Source of the DNA: Parashewanella sp049608225
Lineage (GTDB): Bacteria > Pseudomonadota > Gammaproteobacteria > Enterobacterales > Shewanellaceae
Reading direction: 5' to 3'
DNA length: 43,232 nt
NCBI GenBank assembly: GCA_049608225.1
Contig: JBMYXI010000022.1
Coordinates: 1-43,232 of the forward strand
Shown here: in pieces, positions 32,791-40,741 of the stretch
How positions within the stretch are numbered: position 1 is the first letter of the stretch
Layout of the letters: each line of letters opens with the position of its first letter
Notes under the pieces: generated by a model
Told to the model about the DNA's origin: nothing
Database searches by the model: none
Seen by the model: only the letters and a program-made list of their open reading frames with translations
Translations under genes and position numbers: made by a program

Positions 32791-34389
32791 TTACTTCACC
32801 TCGGGTGGTGTGGTGAATGAATGATAAGGCGCTGGACTGGCAATGGTCCATTCCAAACCTTCTGCACCATCCCAAGGTTTTGCTGGTGCTTTCTCGCCAC
32901 CACGAATGCATTTGATCACCAGTACTAAAAAGATCAGTTGCGATAACCCAAATGCAAAGCCGCCGATAGAGACAATTTCATTCACATTGGCAAACTGAAT
33001 GTTGTAGTCCGGAATTCGTCTTGGCATACCTGCAAGTCCCAAAAAGTGCATCGGGAAAAACAACACATTGACTGAAATCACCGAGCACCAAAAGTGCCAT
33101 TTGCCCAAGGTTTCGCTATACATGTGTCCTGTCCATTTCGGTAGCCAATAATAGGCGGCAGCCATAATGGAGAACACAGCACCCGTGACCAGAACATAAT
33201 GGAAATGTGCGACCACAAAGTAAGTATCATGATATTGGAAATCCGCAGGCGTAATCGCTAGCATCAAGCCTGAAAAGCCACCAATACTAAAGAGGATCAC
33301 AAAAGCGACGGCAAACAACATGGGCGTTTCGAATGATAACGATCCTCGCCACATGGTTGCCACCCAGTTAAACACTTTCACGCCCGTTGGCACTGCAATC
33401 AACATGGTGCAATACATGAAAAACAACTCTGCAACTAATGGCATTCCTGTGGTGAACATGTGGTGCGCCCACACCAAGAATGACAAAATCGCAATACTGC
33501 TGGTGGCGTAAACCATTGACGAATAGCCAAACAATTTTTTACGGCTAAAGGTCGGAATAATCGCCGAAATGATCCCAAAAGCAGGTAAAATCATGATGTA
33601 CACTTCAGGATGCCCGAAGAACCAGAAAATATGTTGGAACATCACAGGATCACCACCGCCAGCGGCATCAAAAAAGCTGGTGCCGAAGAACTTATCTGTC
33701 AGTACCATAGTTACTGCACCTGCCAGTACAGGCATTACGGCAATAAGTAAGAAAGCAGTAATTAACCACGTCCACACGAATAACGGCAATTTCATCCATG
33801 TCATTTCCGGCGCACGTAAATTAATAATGGTTACGATGACATTAATCGCGCCCATAATGGAACTGATGCCCATAATATGAATGGCAAATACAAATAACGC
33901 AGTACTGTCGCCACTGTATTTAGTCGATAGCGGTGCGTAAAAAGTCCAACCAAAATTGGGGCCGCCACCTTCCATAAATAGCGAGCTCAATAAAATTAAG
34001 AACGCGAAAGGTAGAATCCAAAAACTCCAGTTGTTCATTCTAGGCAATGCCATATCGGGCGCGCCTATCATCATGGGGATCAGCCAGTTTGCCAAACCAG
34101 TAAAGGCGGGCATGACTGCACCAAAAACCATGATCAAACCATGAACAGTGGTCATCTGGTTGAAAAAGTTAGGCTCAACTAATTGCAAGCCGGGTTCAAA
34201 GAGCTCAGCACGGATAACCATTGCCATGCTGCCACCAATTAAAAACATAGTAAAACTGAACCAAAGGTATAGCGTACCTATGTCTTTATGGTTGGTGGTA
34301 AGTAGCCATCGCATAATGCCTTTGGCTGGCCCGTGATGTCCATGATCGTCATGGACAGCATCATTCGCTTGAGGGGTTGAAGTCTTCAT
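32791..34389 (-). CDS. coxA: Cytochrome c oxidase subunit I (heme a, heme a3-CuB)
   Basis: 532 residues, twelve predicted spans. The catalytic landmarks are all present: the heme a ligand His in TVHGLIMVFGAVMP, the CuB/crosslink motif WFFGHPEVYI, the CuB His pair in LVWAHHMF, and the heme a3 and heme a ligands in VVAHFHYVL. The K- and D-channel character of an aa3-type A1 oxidase fits the HPEVY motif. It starts 8 bases after coxB. Confidence 0.98.
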   Translation of the reverse strand: MKTSTPQANDAVHDDHGHHGPAKGIMRWLLTTNHKDIGTLYLWFSFTMFLIGGSMAMVIRAELFEPGLQLVEPNFFNQMTTVHGLIMVFGAVMPAFTGLANWLIPMMIGAPDMALPRMNNWSFWILPFAFLILLSSLFMEGGGPNFGWTFYAPLSTKYSGDSTALFVFAIHIMGISSIMGAINVIVTIINLRAPEMTWMKLPLFVWTWLITAFLLIAVMPVLAGAVTMVLTDKFFGTSFFDAAGGGDPVMFQHIFWFFGHPEVYIMILPAFGIISAIIPTFSRKKLFGYSSMVYATSSIAILSFLVWAHHMFTTGMPLVAELFFMYCTMLIAVPTGVKVFNWVATMWRGSLSFETPMLFAVAFVILFSIGGFSGLMLAITPADFQYHDTYFVVAHFHYVLVTGAVFSIMAAAYYWLPKWTGHMYSETLGKWHFWCSVISVNVLFFPMHFLGLAGMPRRIPDYNIQFANVNEIVSIGGFAFGLSQLIFLVLVIKCIRGGEKAPAKPWDGAEGLEWTIASPAPYHSFTTPPEVK

Positions 34390-34397
34390 AATTTCCC

Positions 34398-35519
34398 TTA
34401 CTGTCCTACGTTATTGACATCAGCAGCTTGAACGGTATCGCCGGTGTTATTACCCCAAGCATTTCGTTCGTAAGTGATAGCGGCCGCAATTTCTTCTGGC
34501 GTTAACTGCTTGCCGAAGGCTTGCATAGCACTGCCCGTGATCCCAAATTTAACTACATGGATATGATGTTTAACTGGGCCTAAAGCAACTTTGCTACCTT
34601 TTAAATGTGGGAATACGCCCGGTAATCCCATGCCGTTAGGCTGATGACAGGCGGCGCAATGGCCAAGGTAAACTTGCTTACCTTTTTTCATTAATTCATC
34701 ATGAGAAAGGGTTTTGGCAAGCGACGCTTTTTCTTTGGCTGCGGCTGCCTCTTTTGCTTTTTTCTGCTCGGCTAACCAAGTATCAAATTCGTCACCAGAT
34801 ACTGCCTTAACAACAATTGGCATGAATCCATGATCTTTACCGCATAGTTCAGCGCACTGACCACGATAAGTCCCTTCATGATCTATTTTGGTCCAAGCTT
34901 CATTAATAAAACCTGGATTGGCATCTTTTTTAACGGCAAAAGCAGGCATCCACCACGAGTGGATCACGTCGTCAGAGGTAACAAGAAAGCGAATTTTTCT
35001 ATGGGTTGGCAGTACTAAAGGCTTGTCGACTTCAAGCAAATAGTGTTCATCTTTAGTTGCTTTATTTTCTATTTGATCTCTTGGCGTGGCGAGTATGCTG
35101 TAGAACCCGACGCCTTCATTGAAGTAGTCGTAATGCCACTTCCACTGTGAACCTGTGATTTTAATGGTGAGATCAGCATTGCTGGGATCTTCCATTGCAA
35201 CTAAGGTCTTAGTGGCTGGTATTGCCATAGAAATAAGAATAATGAAGGGAATAATTGTCCACAGTATTTCTACTTTGGTACTTTCATGAAAGTTAGCTGC
35301 AACGGCACCTTTTGATTTACGATGCTTAAACATCGCGTAAATCATAATCCCGAAAACGATAACTCCAATAACACAACAGATATAAAAGATCGTCATATGG
35401 AGGTGATATACCTCATGACTGATCCCTGTCGCTCCCTTAGTCATATTTAGGCGCATTCCAGTGGCCCAGACTGGTGGGGCAAAAAGTGCCACCAACATAC
35501 AATACAACAATTGCTTCAC
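34398..35519 (-). CDS. coxB: Cytochrome c oxidase subunit II fused to cytochrome c (caa3-type)
   Basis: 373 residues from GTG 35519. A signal peptide ends near VWA, then come two spans, the periplasmic cupredoxin domain and a C-terminal cytochrome c domain. CuA ligands are visible in VIHSWWMPAF and CAELCGKDHGFM. The heme c site is GHCAACHQPNG, with the distal Met probably in the AMQAFG region. The fused heme defines a caa3-type oxidase that accepts electrons from soluble cytochrome c. GAGGAG lies 7 bases before the GTG; the open frame extends to 35567 without a signal. First gene of the oxidase operon. Confidence 0.97.
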   Translation of the reverse strand: MKQLLYCMLVALFAPPVWATGMRLNMTKGATGISHEVYHLHMTIFYICCVIGVIVFGIMIYAMFKHRKSKGAVAANFHESTKVEILWTIIPFIILISMAIPATKTLVAMEDPSNADLTIKITGSQWKWHYDYFNEGVGFYSILATPRDQIENKATKDEHYLLEVDKPLVLPTHRKIRFLVTSDDVIHSWWMPAFAVKKDANPGFINEAWTKIDHEGTYRGQCAELCGKDHGFMPIVVKAVSGDEFDTWLAEQKKAKEAAAAKEKASLAKTLSHDELMKKGKQVYLGHCAACHQPNGMGLPGVFPHLKGSKVALGPVKHHIHVVKFGITGSAMQAFGKQLTPEEIAAAITYERNAWGNNTGDTVQAADVNNVGQ

Positions 35520-35526
35520 TCGACGT

Positions 35527-35532
35527 CTCCTC
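35527..35532 (-). promoter_or_regulatory. Ribosome binding site fixing the coxB GTG start
   Basis: GAGGAG on the minus strand, 7 bases before the GTG at 35519. It sets the start directly in front of a normal signal peptide. Confidence 0.75.
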
Positions 35533-35982
35533 TGCCATTTGCAAAAGCAATAACAAAGAAAAGTCACACAGTATCGCTTTGCCCTATGTTAACTCTTCAG
35601 TTACCCAAAAAAGCTTGTGATATCAAAGTGCATTGGTGGCTTTTGTTACCTATTTGAGCAAATATGCTCTAAGGCTATTACGCCAACTGTTCGAAGGACT
35701 GCTTAAAATAAGAATAAGCTCGATGACAGTTTGGTAATGCTTGTAATTACTACTTCCGATGTTAACCACGCTTGCGCTTAATGCTGAAAAAATCAGTACG
35801 TCCGTTTTCGTTATATGTTGTTCATATATTGAAACGACATTACATCAGCTTTAACAGGGTCGTTCGTTAATATTAAATTTAGGTTAAAAATACCCAAATG
35901 GAATAAAAAAAGTTATGTAACAGCGCTTACCTTACTGGTAGTTGAAAAATTGATCAAGGTCATGTTTTCGTTAACTGCCTGA

Positions 35983-36009
35983 AAAACTAACCGAATTCGT
36001 TACGGTTAA
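35983..36009 (-). terminator. Hairpin after the fatty acid hydroxylase gene
   Basis: TTAACCG and CGGTTAG pair around a 9-base loop, about 30 bases beyond the stop, and are followed on the transcript by TTTTTC. A modest stem with a short T tract, consistent with a weak intrinsic terminator. Confidence 0.5.
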
Positions 36010-36037
36010 CTGTCTATTTGCTGTTAAACCTCAGTGA

Positions 36038-37045
36038 TTATCTAGGTTCATTGCTTCTTTCGGTGGTGGACTTTTTTTTATAAGGGAGTCGTGCTGTAAG
36101 CTTAGATCCAGCTTGAATAAACGGATTAATATAAATTCCCCACAAGGTTTCATGCTGCTGATATTGCTTTCCAATCCCCAATTTCAGAGGTGAGCTGATT
36201 TCAGAGGCCTTGATCAAGCTTCGATTGAGTCTATCCCATACTGACAAGGCTGAACCTAAATTGGTATCAAAATGCTTGGGGTTAGCACTATGATGCACTT
36301 GATGTTGTGCTGGACTAATAAACCAGTTTTCTACTTTGTCTCCCCAGCTTAGCCAAATGTGGCTGTGCCTTAAATTACTTCCCATAATATTAAACGCAAA
36401 CACAAAGACGTTGGCGCCCACTATGTCATACATCTTTAGTGATGGACCAAATAGGTAATAGCACAAACCCACCACGAAGCCTTGAGTCAGAGCCATACGG
36501 CAAGCATATAAATAACTTTCTACTGGGTGTGAGCGATAAATGGTAAAGGGTGTTAATACTTTTGCTGAATGATGAACTTTGTGAAATTCCCACAAAAAAG
36601 GAACTTTGTGCAGCAAGTAATGCAAATAAAATCGCGTAAAGTCGTCGAAGATAAACAGCAATAGGGTGAACACCACCATAATGCCGAATTCAGAAGTCAT
36701 GACTGGCTCATGTGTACCCAGTACCCATTCAAGAGCGTCTGATACGCTAAGTGCAACAGGTACCATGGTCAGTACAACTGCTGGAAATAATGCCGCCTTA
36801 AGCAGCTTATTTAACACCAGCAAGGCATAGTCATGCTTGGCTGATGTGTCGAAGTAAATATGTTTGGGGAACAGAAAACGTACAAAGCCTGAAATCGATG
36901 CTTTTGCTGCTGTTTGCTTAAGAGTGGCAACGAATACAGGGAGTGCGAGTAGAATTGCAGAAGCAATATAACCCCAATAAATACGCTTATTGGGGTCAAA
37001 CAAGTACAGTGATAGTTCTTTAAAATTGCTGGTCAAAAACTCCAT
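36038..37045 (-). CDS. Sterol desaturase / fatty acid hydroxylase family membrane protein
   Basis: 335 residues with about five spans. The di-iron histidine motifs of the superfamily are clear: HYLLH, then EFHKVHHS, and a later HQVHHSANPKHFD, with NLRHSH between them. The natural reaction is O2-dependent hydroxylation or desaturation of a lipid; bacterial members act on sterols, fatty acids, sphingoid or ornithine lipids, or carotenoids, and the substrate here is unknown. ATG 37045 is preferred over the GTG at 37048 because GGAG lies 7 bases before it. It sits alone between the TonB receptor operon and the oxidase operon. Confidence 0.9.
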   Translation of the reverse strand: MEFLTSNFKELSLYLFDPNKRIYWGYIASAILLALPVFVATLKQTAAKASISGFVRFLFPKHIYFDTSAKHDYALLVLNKLLKAALFPAVVLTMVPVALSVSDALEWVLGTHEPVMTSEFGIMVVFTLLLFIFDDFTRFYLHYLLHKVPFLWEFHKVHHSAKVLTPFTIYRSHPVESYLYACRMALTQGFVVGLCYYLFGPSLKMYDIVGANVFVFAFNIMGSNLRHSHIWLSWGDKVENWFISPAQHQVHHSANPKHFDTNLGSALSVWDRLNRSLIKASEISSPLKLGIGKQYQQHETLWGIYINPFIQAGSKLTARLPYKKKSTTERSNEPR

Positions 37046-37113
37046 CACTGTACTCCACTTTATTTATACTCAATGCGTGAATTATGAAAAGCCTGAATAA
37101 CCTCAAAGAGAAA

Positions 37114-37200
37114 CAATAGTGTAATGCCTCAACCGTCCGGGACAGGATGTCACGGTCGTCTGCACATGGAAGTGCGCTATTGTTGAGGCTTACATTATTG
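37114..37200. repeat. Nested inverted-repeat element, possible dispersed repeat or large terminator
   Basis: The outer arms 37114-37133 and 37182-37200 are complementary over 18 positions, with one mismatch and one bulge (CAATA, TGTAA and GCCTCAAC blocks). The 48-base centre folds into two more stems: CCGT/ACGG with inner GACA-gga-TGTC (about 37133-37155), and GCAC-atggaa-GTGC (about 37162-37175). It occupies most of the gap between the TonB receptor stop and the hydroxylase start. On the minus strand it is followed by TTTCTCTTT, so it may end the receptor transcript. Confidence 0.65.
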
Positions 37201-37238
37201 TTTGTTAACTCTCTTAAGCTTATTTACTCGATTATGTA

Positions 37239-39434
37239 TCAAAACTGATATCGATAGCCCACAAAGCCTTGGCGTGGCTTACTTGGTCTTGCACCATATG
37301 GACGGCGGCTAACAATTTCTTGCTTGCCGAAGACGTTATCCACCTTTAGATACACCGAACCATTTTCATGTAACTGGTAACTGGCCGAAAAGTCTGCCAC
37401 AGTTAGCGCTTTGGTTTCAACGCCTGACAATACGACGCCGGTGCCAGAGGCTTCGTGCATTTTACCGATATAACGGGTGATCAAGTTCGCTTGCCAGTCA
37501 TTGGCAACTAAACCTAAGCTCAAAGTAACTTGGTTTTTAGCAAGGTAAGGCAATGGATCGCCCGCTTTGACATTTCCCCATTGCGCAAACCCTGAATCAA
37601 ACCCTTCGGTAAACTTACCATCGGTGTAGGTGTATGTAAGAGACACGGGTAGATCAATGCTATTAGTCATAGCAAACGTGTACTTGCCTAATAGCTCAAG
37701 ACCACGAACTTCAGCACCGCGGCTGTTAAACTCTTTATCAGAATCATTGCCACAGGATGAGAAACCACAAGACTCTTTTAAGCGTTTGAAGTCATTAAAA
37801 AAGGCGACTGCTTCGATTTCTGCATTACCATTATTAAAACGATAACCTAGCTCATAGTTGAGACTGCTTTCTGGTTTAATCTCTGGTATTTGTTGTGGGC
37901 TGGTGGGTACAAATCCTTCGTGAATACCGAATAAGATCCCTGACTGCTCTGATAATTCGTAGAAACCACTGAAACTTGGTAACCAAATACGGGTATTCTT
38001 TTTCTGCCAATCATCTTGCTTATTCGGTGCTTGATTTTGGTAGAAAGATTCAATGAACTCCCCACGTACACCTAGGGTTAGCGATAAGCTATTAACTTTA
38101 ACCGTATCCACAAAAAACACAGATATGGCATCGGTTTTTTCTTGATTGGTGGATCGCGCTTCGGTTGGATTACCATCAGAAACCAAGTTTCCTGCTTTCA
38201 TGAAAAAGCTGCCTTCGGTATGACGGCGTTCAATTTGGTCTTGATGAAAGCGTGCACCCACATTGAAGGTATGATCCAAACCAAATAGCTCTGTGTACCA
38301 ATACAATTCAGATTGAATGCCTTGGGAGAAGAAAGTACGTGCATTATCACCCAAAATGACCACTTCAGATGAGTCTTGTGTGTCTTTCTCACCTGTTAAT
38401 ACTTGATATAAACGCTGATTTCTATCGCTACCTGTCGGATTGGCAAGGATGCCGTCGGGCTTCACACCGCCCTTAAATCCATTGACCTTAAACCATGAGC
38501 GCTCAAAATCATTGCGGTAAATTCGAGTGGTGATATCAAAATCATCGTTGCCGATAAAGTGGCTTAACATAAACTGTTTATGGGTCCAATCCATCTTATC
38601 TTTTTGGCTGGCACGATAGCGGCGATTTGGATTTTTCGCAAAATCCGCATCCGTTAACCCTAGGTAAGTTTCATTGGATATTTCGTCGGCGTAATCCAGT
38701 TTTAACTCTACAAGCTGAGTGTAGGCTTTTGATGATAAATCGTATTTGAATTTGACTTGAATGTCGTTCTTTTTAAAGCCAGTATCACTGCCACCGTCGA
38801 GTTTTTTAAATCCGTCCGATTGCAGGTGCACGCCTTCAAGCAAGTAACCAAAGTTTCCTTTGGTATCACCAAAATATCCGTGGGCTTTTTTATAACCATT
38901 GCTGCCAAGAGCAACATCCACTAATCCCTCTTTTGCATCAGGCACGTGGCGAGTCGTTAGGTTGAGCGCACCAGCGACGGTATTCGGGCCATACTTGATG
39001 GCTGCAGGGCCTTTAAAGACTTCCACAGCATTGATTTTATTCATCATTGGGAAATAGTATGCCGCAGGTGCTGAATACGGTGCAGGGCCAATAAGGACTC
39101 CATCTTCCATGATGTTAATTTTTTTGCTGCGCTCTGGCGTGACACCACGAAAGCCAATATTCGGACGCAGACCAAAACCATCTTCTTCACGAATGTTAAC
39201 GCCCGGTACGCTATAAAGAATGCGGTTGATGTCATCAAACTTAAACTTTTCTAGCTCTTCTTCACCAATCAAGGTGGCAGCACCCGATTCTGTTCTCAGT
39301 TTATCGGTATGACCCAATATCTGCACACGTTCAATGTATTTATCATTTTTTTCGTTATCATCCGCAAGCGCACTGTGACTGAGTGAGCTTGCAATGGCAG
39401 CAGCAACGAGACCGAGTTTGAATAAAGGTTTCAT
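37239..39434 (-). CDS. TonB-dependent outer-membrane receptor (FecA-like siderophore/iron receptor)
   Basis: 731 residues. A signal peptide ends at ALA (about residue 24). A TonB-box-like ERVQILG lies near 35-41, the plug domain covers about 45-165 (VPGVNIREEDGFGLRPNIGFRG, VEVFKGPAAIKYGPNTVAGALN), and a 22-strand barrel ends in GFVGYRYQF with the terminal Phe needed for Omp insertion. There is no N-terminal signalling domain, so it is not coupled to a FecIR-type system. It overlaps the imelysin gene stop by one base (TAATG). A Fur-box-like site precedes the operon. The ligand is probably a ferric chelate, by family and context. Confidence 0.94.
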   Translation of the reverse strand: MKPLFKLGLVAAAIASSLSHSALADDNEKNDKYIERVQILGHTDKLRTESGAATLIGEEELEKFKFDDINRILYSVPGVNIREEDGFGLRPNIGFRGVTPERSKKINIMEDGVLIGPAPYSAPAAYYFPMMNKINAVEVFKGPAAIKYGPNTVAGALNLTTRHVPDAKEGLVDVALGSNGYKKAHGYFGDTKGNFGYLLEGVHLQSDGFKKLDGGSDTGFKKNDIQVKFKYDLSSKAYTQLVELKLDYADEISNETYLGLTDADFAKNPNRRYRASQKDKMDWTHKQFMLSHFIGNDDFDITTRIYRNDFERSWFKVNGFKGGVKPDGILANPTGSDRNQRLYQVLTGEKDTQDSSEVVILGDNARTFFSQGIQSELYWYTELFGLDHTFNVGARFHQDQIERRHTEGSFFMKAGNLVSDGNPTEARSTNQEKTDAISVFFVDTVKVNSLSLTLGVRGEFIESFYQNQAPNKQDDWQKKNTRIWLPSFSGFYELSEQSGILFGIHEGFVPTSPQQIPEIKPESSLNYELGYRFNNGNAEIEAVAFFNDFKRLKESCGFSSCGNDSDKEFNSRGAEVRGLELLGKYTFAMTNSIDLPVSLTYTYTDGKFTEGFDSGFAQWGNVKAGDPLPYLAKNQVTLSLGLVANDWQANLITRYIGKMHEASGTGVVLSGVETKALTVADFSASYQLHENGSVYLKVDNVFGKQEIVSRRPYGARPSKPRQGFVGYRYQF

Positions 39435-40660
39435 TAGTCGTTATCTCCTGCAGAGGTTTTTGGTAATTCCAAGGCCAAACGATTGATAAAGTCTGTCTTC
39501 AGCGTGTCAGTAACGGCTTTTACTTTACCGTGCGTTTCACTGACTTGCTCAGTGTTGGTTTCTAACGCTTTTTTCAAACTGGTTTGATAGGCTTCGGCAT
39601 TACTGATGGCTTGTTGGATATTCGCAACCATAGAATCCGCGGTGTCTTTGGCACCAACATCATTTAAGTATGCAGTAAAACCAATACCCGACTCACCTTG
39701 AAGTAAACGATCAAAACCACGCAAGTTATTAATGATGTGAGAAAGCGATTTTTCAGCAAATTTCGATTCAACGTCTTCAGGACACGCCTCAGCACCACAG
39801 GTATTGACTTGTAAGCCAAGGGGTTTGCCAAGTTTGCCATCTTTGGTTGACTTGTCGAGATAGAACATGGCATCGCTGATGTGATTTACCGCTTCGTGAT
39901 CGTTCTTAAATGGATTGTCGGTTGTTCCCGTTTGTTTCAAGGTTGGGGCATAGCTATTCCATGCGGTGACCAAATTGCTGGCGTTATTGCTGAGATCTTT
40001 GGCAACTTCAGTCGCAAATTCACAACGTGCAATTTTCTTTTGGTTGTCGGGTAGGTTTGCCCAACCTTCAGGGGAGGCGGACTTACAAGAATCGTCTAGA
40101 TTATCGTTGAATAGCAAATATTCGAGTGCTGCTAAGCCCTTACGTGATGGAAGACGACGAGTGATGTCATAAGGTGCGCCATTTACGCTGCCATTACGGA
40201 AAAACATTACGTCATAATCTACTGCACAGCTATTTACATTCGGCCAAGAATAAATGCGATCTCTGATCAGTTTGTCATTATCGAGAAGAGGGCCTAATTG
40301 CATCAATTCGGCCTGTTGCCATACGCCGATGGCTTCATTCCAACTATTTTGAGCCGTTTGTTTTGCGGTATCAAAAGCAGATTGTTCTATGTTGCCACTG
40401 AGCAATGCTTTTTGCTGCACACAAAATTGAGCGACATCTTGTGAATGAATTTTTGCTTTATCATTGAAGCGAGTGAATGTTGGCGTGATAACTTTATCCA
40501 CTAAGTCAGTCAGTAGCGCTTTTTCGTTAAAGTCGGTTGTGTTTTCAGTTGGCTTGTTAAAATCTTTACCTGATGAGCTTGACGTGCTTTCACCACACCC
40601 CATAAGGGTGGTAGCAACCAGTGCCAACATCAGCACAGAGGGCATAGGCTTGTTATTCAT
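39434..40660 (-). CDS. Imelysin-family lipoprotein (M75-like, iron-linked)
   Basis: 408 residues with lipobox LMGC (Cys22). A Ser/Thr-rich tether (about 23-45) precedes an all-helical imelysin domain (about 48-395). The family's central motif appears as GLAALEYLLF (175-184), with WNEAIGVWQQAE before it. Imelysin proteins, related to EfeO and the cyanobacterial iron-regulated IrpA, are thought to bind metal or a metal complex rather than act as peptidases. The gene starts after a transcription hairpin, with GAAAAGG upstream, and is coupled to the TonB receptor gene, implying a shared substrate at the cell surface. Confidence 0.9.
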   Translation of the reverse strand: MNNKPMPSVLMLALVATTLMGCGESTSSSSGKDFNKPTENTTDFNEKALLTDLVDKVITPTFTRFNDKAKIHSQDVAQFCVQQKALLSGNIEQSAFDTAKQTAQNSWNEAIGVWQQAELMQLGPLLDNDKLIRDRIYSWPNVNSCAVDYDVMFFRNGSVNGAPYDITRRLPSRKGLAALEYLLFNDNLDDSCKSASPEGWANLPDNQKKIARCEFATEVAKDLSNNASNLVTAWNSYAPTLKQTGTTDNPFKNDHEAVNHISDAMFYLDKSTKDGKLGKPLGLQVNTCGAEACPEDVESKFAEKSLSHIINNLRGFDRLLQGESGIGFTAYLNDVGAKDTADSMVANIQQAISNAEAYQTSLKKALETNTEQVSETHGKVKAVTDTLKTDFINRLALELPKTSAGDND

Positions 40661-40682
40661 GAGAGTAACCTTTTCATGGTTT

Positions 40683-40718
40683 TAAAAAACAGCAAAGCTT
40701 GGCATATAGCCAAGCTTT
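40683..40718 (-). terminator. Intra-operon terminator/attenuator before the imelysin gene
   Basis: On the minus strand AAAGCTTGGC pairs with GCCAAGCTTT around a 5-base loop and is followed by GCTG and T6. It sits between the DUF4856 gene stop (40742) and the imelysin start (40660). Partial termination here would make the DUF4856 lipoprotein more abundant than the imelysin and receptor. Confidence 0.75.
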
Positions 40719-40741
40719 TGTTTTACTTGCACTTTATGGTT

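Larger units (their letters stand above)
35520..36037. other. Regulatory region upstream of the cox operon
   Basis: About 520 bases with no credible ORF. The left part must hold the cox operon promoter. Short inverted repeats are GAGCA-aata-TGCTC (about 35656-35669) and TATATG-ttgtt-CATATA (35812-35828). No convincing -35/-10 pair or named regulator site was identified. The right end holds the hairpin that probably ends the fatty acid hydroxylase transcript. GTTAACTG occurs twice near it (about 35970 and 36005). Confidence 0.5.

Noticed and set aside
33569..33880. 103-residue plus-strand frame inside coxA
   Set aside because: Antisense to invariant subunit I motifs; its composition reflects the complement of membrane codons.
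35600..35640. CRP- or FNR-like site (TTGTGATATCAAAG) upstream of coxB
   Set aside because: Only one half matches either consensus; too weak to report.
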